DNA of 48,075 nucleotides from assembly GCF_028292945.1 (NCBI RefSeq), contig NZ_JAQGLJ010000015.1, positions 1 through 48,075 of the forward strand, written 5' to 3'. The notes under the pieces were generated by a model. It did no database searches, had not been told where the DNA came from, and saw nothing but the letters and a program-made list of their open reading frames with translations. The DNA is from Sphingomonas bacterium. Lineage in GTDB: Bacteria > Pseudomonadota > Alphaproteobacteria > Sphingomonadales > Sphingomonadaceae. Position 1 is the first letter of the stretch; each line of letters begins with the position of its first letter. The position numbers and the translations under genes are program-made. Positions 42,730-48,075 of the stretch are shown here, piece after piece.

Positions 42730-43072
42730 CCAGCTGCGCTCCGCCAAGGGGCTGATCCGGGTCTGCCTGACCGCCGACCCTGCCAATTTCCCCGCCTGCA
42801 TCGACGACGCGGACGCGGTGACGCTCAGCGTTCCCGCCGCGCAAGGCCGCTTCACCGTGCCGGCGCTGCGCCACGGCCTCTACGCGCTGGCGGTCATCCA
42901 TGACGAGAACGGCAACGGCCGGCTCGATACGTTCGCCGGCATCCCGCGCGAGGGCTATGGCTTTTCGCGCAATCCCGCCGCTCGCTTCGGCCCGCCCCGC
43001 TTCACCGCCGCGCGCTTCGCGGTGGCCGGCGACGAGGGAGCGGAGCGCGTGAGGATGCGGTATATCTTCTAG
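42611..43072 (+). CDS. DUF2141 family secreted protein
   Basis: About 153 residues from GTG 42611. An N-terminal signal peptide (RLYGTAALALASTLLAGAAPVA) is followed by a DUF2141 beta-sandwich (LDVTIDQLRSAKGLIRVCLT, LRHGLYALAVIHDENGNGRLDT, IPREGYGFSRNP). The acidic DENGNGRLDT loop is typical and may bind calcium. Function unknown; the family is exported. An in-frame ATG at 42563 lies inside conserved hydroxylase sequence and seems less likely. There is no convincing Shine-Dalgarno, so expression may be coupled to the upstream gene. Confidence 0.75.
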   Translation: MLATLRETTPGRLYGTAALALASTLLAGAAPVARLDVTIDQLRSAKGLIRVCLTADPANFPACIDDADAVTLSVPAAQGRFTVPALRHGLYALAVIHDENGNGRLDTFAGIPREGYGFSRNPAARFGPPRFTAARFAVAGDEGAERVRMRYIF

Positions 43073-43303
43073 CGCAGGCGGTCCGCGCGCAGCGCAGTTG
43101 CGCGCGCGACCGACAGGCTCGGCCGGCGGGTCGACGCAGTCGAACCCGTCCGACGTGACGGCGCGGCTCTGCCGCGACGTAAGTCCCAACCTTCGCCACC
43201 GATGCAGGGCCGCAACACCACCAACGCGAAGCAACGGCTGACCGGACACAAACGCCGGCGCAGGTGTTACGCAAAGGAAACAATCTCCTATCGGAGCACA
43301 GCC

Positions 43304-44176
43304 TTGCACCCCATCTATCTCGCCTCTGCACTCCTTGGCCTGTTCGTCGCCGCTCCGGTTCTGGCGCAGAGCGCGCCCACCGCGACGCCGCCCGACATCG
43401 GGGGTGTGGCCGAGGATGCCGACGGCGACTCGATCACGATCGGCGCGGGCGGGGTGTACCTGCCCGATTATGAAGGCTCGGACGATTATCGCTTCACCGC
43501 CGCGCCGGGCGCGATCGGGTCGTACAAGGGGTTCAGCTTCACGCTGGCGGGCAATCGCTTCTCGGCCGATCTGATCCCCAACGCGTCTGGCCCCGGCGTC
43601 GATTTCCAGCTCGGGCCGGTCGCCGTGGTCAATTTCAACCGCTCGTCGATCAAGGGCATCGACGACGCGCGCGTCAGGGCGCTGGGCGAACTGGACACCG
43701 CGATCGAACTGGGCGGCTTCGTCGGCATCGGCAAGACGGGCGTCTTCACCAGCGACTATGATCGGCTCAGCGTGTCGGTTTCCTATCGCAAGGACGTGGC
43801 CGGCGCGCACGAGGGCGGCATCTGGCAGCCGTCGATCAACTATCTGACCCCGTTGAGCCGCAAGGCCGCGATCGGTCTGTTCGCCTCGGCCGAACATGCC
43901 GACGACGACTATGCCGCCTATTATTTCACCGTCAGGCCCGCGCAGACGCTGTCGTCGGGCCTGCCCGCCTATGCCGCGCGCGGTGGGTGGAAGAACTATA
44001 CGGTCGGCGCGCTCGCCACCGTCGCATTGACCGGCGACCTGCTGCACGGGCTCAAGCTGGTCGGCGGCGTCACCTATGCGCGACTGCTCAACGATTTCGG
44101 TGACAGCCCGGTGACCCGCGTCGCGGGGAGTCGCAGTCAATGGCTGGGCGCGGTCGGGCTGGCCTGGACGTTCTAG
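43304..44176 (+). CDS. MipA/OmpV family outer-membrane protein
   Basis: About 290 residues: a signal peptide (LASALLGLFVAAPVLAQ), then a beta-barrel with the MipA hallmarks IGAGGVYLPDYEGSDDYRF, FSFTLAGNRFSADLIP and a C-terminal aromatic end (GLAWTF). MipA/OmpV proteins sit in the outer membrane; E. coli MipA scaffolds murein enzymes, while others act as porins. The best start is TTG 43304 with GGAG at 43292-43295; the longer frame from 43202 lacks a signal peptide. The 231 bases upstream hold no gene. The stop abuts a truncated ferritin-like sequence. Confidence 0.86.
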   Translation: MHPIYLASALLGLFVAAPVLAQSAPTATPPDIGGVAEDADGDSITIGAGGVYLPDYEGSDDYRFTAAPGAIGSYKGFSFTLAGNRFSADLIPNASGPGVDFQLGPVAVVNFNRSSIKGIDDARVRALGELDTAIELGGFVGIGKTGVFTSDYDRLSVSVSYRKDVAGAHEGGIWQPSINYLTPLSRKAAIGLFASAEHADDDYAAYYFTVRPAQTLSSGLPAYAARGGWKNYTVGALATVALTGDLLHGLKLVGGVTYARLLNDFGDSPVTRVAGSRSQWLGAVGLAWTF

Positions 44177-44807
44177 CGCCGGCAGTCACACGACCCTGCG
44201 CACCGCGCTGGCATCGGCTGCGGTGGCGCAGCCGGCGATCAACATCTCCGGCGATGCCACGGGTGCATTCACGGCGGTGGCGCGTGCCGCCGGCGTGGTC
44301 GGCCCGACCGGGATCTTCGATCCTTATGAGTCGCCGAACAACTTCCTGATCGGTGCATTCATCTTCGAGGATGTCGGCGTGACGGCGTACAAGGGCGCGG
44401 CGCCCTTGCTCACCAGCGCGACCTTCCTGGAAGCAGCGGCGGGCATCCTGGCTGCGGAGGCCTCTCATGCCGGTCTGGTGCGGGCGATCCTGTATTCGCG
44501 CGGGCAGACCACGCCTGCGTTGATCGCCACCGCACAGCAGGTCTCCGACCTTCGCGATACGGTGGACGGCACGCCGACCGAGGACGCGATCCGCGGCATC
44601 GGACCTGACGACGATCAGGGCATCACGGCGACGCCCAGCACGGCCGGCGTGTCCAACCTGGTCCCGACCAGCGCCAACGCGCTGGCCTACAGCCGCACGC
44701 CACAGCAGGTGCTGAACATCGTGTACGGCACCCGGACATCGGTCAGCGCCGGCGCATTCTTCCCGGCGGGATTGAACGGCGTGTTCAGGACCAGCGCCGC
44801 CAACTGA
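44177..44807 (+). pseudogene. 5'-truncated ferritin-like domain protein
   Basis: Immediately after the mipA stop the frame encodes HTTLRTALASAAVAQPAIN, then NFLIGAFIFEDVGVTAYKGA and EAAAGILAAEASHAGLVRAI, which match the C-terminal half of the Ferritin_2/desiccation-related family. The N-terminal half with the first two helices and their metal ligands is absent; the sequence before it is mipA. The only usable start is GTG 44223, giving 194 residues, so a stable fold is doubtful. The 3' end is intact (through GVFRTSAAN) and has its own terminator. Confidence 0.75.
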
Positions 44808-47655
<2,848 letters not shown>

Positions 47656-47661
47656 AGGTGA

Positions 47662-47895
<234 letters not shown>

Positions 47896-47911
47896 GCCGT
47901 GTCCGTCTGCC

Positions 47912-48075
47912 CTATCCTTTGAGCATCGACGAGCGCTGCTCGGCACTGCGGTACTCGGCCGGAAGCGGATGCGCTTCCGGCCAATATCCCAAGCCCTTCA
48001 GACTGACGAAACGACCTGAACGCCATAGGTTGGTGCCGAATACCTTCACCTTGTCGGTACCTGGAAAGCTGAAGC
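47912..48075 (-). CDS. C-terminal end of an unidentified protein (window edge)
   Basis: Leftward from the right edge one frame stays open for 54 residues to a TAG at 47912-47914. It begins FSFPGTDKVKVFGTNLWRSG, continues with YWPEAHPLPAEYRSAEQ and ends SSMLKG. The composition looks protein-like and other frames are interrupted, but I recognise no family. The 5' part lies outside the window. Confidence 0.5.
   Translation of the reverse strand, partial: FSFPGTDKVKVFGTNLWRSGRFVSLKGLGYWPEAHPLPAEYRSAEQRSSMLKG

Overview
The window reads as a chromosomal segment of a high-GC alphaproteobacterium, most likely a sphingomonad (Sphingomonas or a close relative). This rests on the terC-rnd-lptC-lptA-lptB-rpoN order, the style of the flagellar proteins, the many four-base ATGA/GTGA gene overlaps and the palindromic intergenic elements. 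No lineage search could be run. There is no sign of a prophage, plasmid backbone, transposase or CRISPR array.

Layout. Bases 1-653: the 5' part of a cold-shock protein gene with a long glycine-rich N-terminus, running off the left edge. 846-5816: TerC-type membrane protein, a short RNase D, the lipopolysaccharide transport genes lptC, lptA and lptB, and rpoN. 5867-7678: a secreted DUF885 protein. 7754-25306: a large flagellar locus. A monocistronic flagellin gene faces left. Facing right are a sigma-54-type activator without a recognisable receiver domain, then fliE-F-G-H-I-J-K-L-M-N-O-P-Q-R, flhB, fliD and fliS. These cover the MS ring, C ring, export ATPase, export gate, hook-length control, cap and flagellin chaperone. 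Rod, hook, flhA, fliA, mot and che genes are not in the window.

25303-29891, leftward: a CorA/ZntB-like transporter, a siroheme-synthase-type dehydrogenase, lysA, an LptM-like lipoprotein and argH, packed with overlaps. 29890-37706, mostly rightward housekeeping: a TlpA-like thioredoxin lipoprotein, an unrecognised protein with a glycine-rich hydrophobic segment, tRNA-Gln, ppx, rlmE, rpoZ, a cardiolipin-synthase-like enzyme, a phospholipid N-methyltransferase-like enzyme, a small monooxygenase-like protein and an MFS transporter. 37703-40616: a frameshifted helical-repeat gene and a Cdc48-like double AAA+ ATPase. 40975-44807: a LysR regulator, a membrane fatty-acid/sterol hydroxylase, a DUF2141 protein, a MipA/OmpV protein and a beheaded ferritin-like gene. 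44934-47895: a TPP riboswitch, thiC, a phytanoyl-CoA-dioxygenase-like gene, and a decayed second copy of the thiC 3' end. The last 164 bases hold the tail of an unidentified leftward gene.

How the parts fit. RpoN and the sigma-54-type activator are two elements of a flagellar cascade. Two FliA-like promoters of identical architecture (CCTAAA, 15-base gap from TAAA to GCCGTT) sit before the flagellin gene and before fliD-fliS, the expected late class. LptA/B/C and the LptM-like lipoprotein belong to outer-membrane lipopolysaccharide export. The most unusual structures are three unrelated inverted-repeat elements at three consecutive boundaries of the export-gate genes (one read through by fliP), the thiC-phyH-thiC-tail arrangement, the single-base frameshift at 37762-37765, and the divergent argH/tlpA pair whose start codons overlap.
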